Shown one piece after another: positions 62,546-64,000 of a stretch of DNA of 64,000 nt; position 1 is the stretch's first letter; each line of letters opens with the position of its first letter. The notes under the pieces were generated by a model. It had not been told where the DNA came from, did not search any database, and saw only the letters and a list, made by a program, of their open reading frames with translations. Origin of the DNA: Chitinophaga pinensis (GTDB lineage Bacteria > Pseudomonadota > Gammaproteobacteria > Burkholderiales > SG8-41); NCBI GenBank assembly GCA_943329075.2, contig CALQCM020000012.1:24625-88624 (forward strand). Reading direction: 5' to 3'. A program made the position numbers and the translations under genes.

Positions 62546-63507
62546 TGATATTGCGCGCGGTGGCACTGGGGCTGCTCTGTGCAGCCTCCCTCGTCTCTGC
62601 AGCAGACTTTCCGTCAAAGCCGGTGCGCCTGATTCTCGGCTTTCCGCCGGGCGGCGCGACCGATCTGGTGGCACGCGCCATGCAACCGCGCATGTCGGCC
62701 GGACTGGGGCAGCAACTGGTAATCGACAACCGGCCCGGTGCCAACGGCATCATTTCCTGCGAGCTTGTGGCACGCGCCGATCCCGACGGGCACACGCTTT
62801 TGTTCGGCCACATCGGCTCTCTGGTCATCAGCCCGGCGATACAAAAAGTGCCCTACGATCCCCTCAAGGATTTCGCCGCTGTCGGCCAGTCCGTGCAGTT
62901 GCAGAACATTCTGATCACGCACCCGTCACTGGCGGCGAGCACGGCGAAAGAATTTATCGCCCTGGCCAAAGCCAAACCCGGCCAGATCAACTATGCCAGT
63001 TCCGGCATCGGCAGCCCCGGCCATCTTGCCGCGGTGCTGTTCGAGTCGATGGCGAAAATCCAGATCACGCATATTCCGTACAAAGGCGGCGGCCCGGCGA
63101 TCACCGATTTGCTGGCGGGCCAAGTGCCGGCTTTTTTCGCCGTGATCTCAACCGGGGTGCCACACGTGCAGGCCGGCAAGGTGCGCGGCATCGCCGTCAC
63201 CGGCAGCCGCCGCGCCGAAGCCGTGCCCGACGTGCCGACGCTTGCCGAAGGCGGCGTGCCCGGTTATGCAGCGACCAACTGGTATGGCCTGCTGGCGCCT
63301 GCGCGGACGCCTGTAGCGGTCATCAACCGCATCAATCGTGAAATGACCGCGACACTGAAAGCACCGGAAGTCGCCGAGGCGCTCAAATCGCGGGGCATCG
63401 ATGCAGCGCCGAACTCGCCGGCGGAATTCGCCGCCTTCATCCGCGCCGAGTCGGCGAAATGGCGGCCGATCGTGCTGCAATCGGGCATCAAATCCGACGG
63501 TGGCTGA
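62545..63507 (+). CDS. Bug/TctC-family solute-binding receptor
   Basis: 320 residues. Signal peptide MILRAVALGLLCAASLVSAA; LGFPPGGATDLVARAMQ, IDNRPGANGIISCELVA, DPDGHTLLFG, IPYKGGGPAITDL. Starts one base inside the preceding receptor's stop (TAATG). Converges on the rhodanese gene with a 6-nt gap. Confidence 0.93.
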   Translation: MILRAVALGLLCAASLVSAADFPSKPVRLILGFPPGGATDLVARAMQPRMSAGLGQQLVIDNRPGANGIISCELVARADPDGHTLLFGHIGSLVISPAIQKVPYDPLKDFAAVGQSVQLQNILITHPSLAASTAKEFIALAKAKPGQINYASSGIGSPGHLAAVLFESMAKIQITHIPYKGGGPAITDLLAGQVPAFFAVISTGVPHVQAGKVRGIAVTGSRRAEAVPDVPTLAEGGVPGYAATNWYGLLAPARTPVAVINRINREMTATLKAPEVAEALKSRGIDAAPNSPAEFAAFIRAESAKWRPIVLQSGIKSDGG

Positions 63508-63513
63508 CGCTGC

Positions 63514-64000
63514 CTAGAGTTCGACCGGCAAATCGGCGCGCGCCGACCACGCGTGCCAGGAGCCGATGAAATTGCGCGCGGAGTGTATACCGGCGTAGCG
63601 CAATGCGTAGACGGCATTCGCCGAACGCGCGCCGCGGTGGCAATACACGGCGATGTCGTGACGCGGATTGATGCCCTGCCCCATCAATAGCGCATTGATT
63701 GCTTCCGGCGATTTGAAGCGGCCGTGTTCGAGAAACTGCGTCCACTCGATATGCTTCGCGTGCGGCAGATGGCCGCGCCGCGCGCAACAGGATGTGTTGT
63801 CCTTGCCCGCCCATTCCAGGTCGTCGCGCACATCAAGGACCCAGTAATTCCAGCTGCCCGCGCGACGCGTGATCTCATCGATACTCGCCAGATAACCGGT
63901 GGCGAGCGATGGTTTGAAGGACTTGGTGCGCACCGTCGCAATATCGATGTCGGTCGACACCGGCCCGCCGACGCGGCGCCAGTAATTCATTCCACCATGC
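63514..64000 (-). CDS. Rhodanese-domain sulfurtransferase, N-terminus beyond window
   Basis: The reading frame stays open to the right edge (HGGMNYWRRVGGPVS), so the visible 161 residues are the C-terminal part, probably the second rhodanese domain of a two-domain thiosulfate sulfurtransferase-like protein. The active-site loop is VYCHRGARSANAVYA with the catalytic Cys present; WVLDVRDDLEWAG is the preceding strand. Apparent start MNYW is internal to family-like sequence. Confidence 0.85.
   Translation of the reverse strand, partial: HGGMNYWRRVGGPVSTDIDIATVRTKSFKPSLATGYLASIDEITRRAGSWNYWVLDVRDDLEWAGKDNTSCCARRGHLPHAKHIEWTQFLEHGRFKSPEAINALLMGQGINPRHDIAVYCHRGARSANAVYALRYAGIHSARNFIGSWHAWSARADLPVEL

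Noticed and set aside
1..64000. Mobile elements, CRISPR arrays, tRNA or rRNA genes
   Set aside because: I looked for transposase or integrase motifs, regularly spaced repeats and tRNA-like cloverleaves and found none; the dispersed repeats are short non-coding elements only.

Overview
This 64-kb window is GC-rich bacterial DNA. It most likely comes from a betaproteobacterium of the Burkholderiales/Alcaligenaceae type. The main reason is the number of Bug (TctC-family) periplasmic binding receptors: I count 16 loci, one cut by the window edge and one frameshifted. Such expansions are known from Bordetella and its relatives. The rest is mostly catabolic enzymes (CoA-transferases, MmgE/PrpD, FAH, enolase-superfamily and aconitase-family proteins). 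I saw no rRNA, tRNA, CRISPR array, transposase or prophage. The identification is inferred from protein families, not from a marker gene.

Layout. 1-2818 (-): a tripartite tricarboxylate transporter operon (VOC protein, TctB, TctA, start of TctC). 3055-4567: a signal-less ModA-like binding protein, a small membrane protein and a DUF2007 protein. 4701-8497 (-): MmgE/PrpD, D-tartrate dehydratase (TarD) and an Old Yellow Enzyme homologue. 8610-11535 (+): Bug, a Tat-type caspase-like protein and a secreted-type unknown protein. 11547-14941 (-): MmgE/PrpD, FAH and a CaiB CoA-transferase. 15059-19257 (+): GlcG/HbpS-like protein, Gfo/Idh, Bug and M20 peptidase. 19419-25592 (-): four consecutive Bug receptors, then GST, FAH and DUF1330. 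25732-30526 (+): amidase, amidohydrolase, Bug and an Asp/Glu-racemase-like protein. 30913-35547: UPF0158, an SDR, carbonic anhydrase, Bug and an alpha/beta hydrolase.

36110-39331 (-): a split TPP-dependent decarboxylase followed by one Bug gene and preceded by a frameshifted one. 39478-44926 (-): an overlapping operon of enoyl-CoA hydratase, two CaiB transferases, a nitronate monooxygenase-like protein and Bug. It diverges from an IclR regulator across a region with clear operator-like palindromes. 45866-49429 (-): two acyl-CoA dehydrogenases and an isocitrate/tartrate-type dehydrogenase. 51628-58364 (-): HpcH/HpaI aldolase, BKACE, LeuC/LeuD-type hydro-lyase, a muconate-lactonizing-type enzyme, Bug and a PEP-mutase/isocitrate-lyase-family lyase, resembling a complete dicarboxylate degradation module. 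58514-63507 (+): signal-less DctP, Gfo/Idh, PdxA-like dehydrogenase and two overlapping Bug genes. The window ends in a rhodanese gene.

The recurring theme is one or a few binding receptors embedded in each small enzyme operon, while only one TctA/TctB membrane pair is present. I infer a scavenging lifestyle on diverse organic acids, with each receptor reporting on or feeding its neighbouring enzymes. Short inverted-repeat elements are scattered between the operons, and one is translated as part of a gene. Substrates of nearly all these modules cannot be told from sequence alone.
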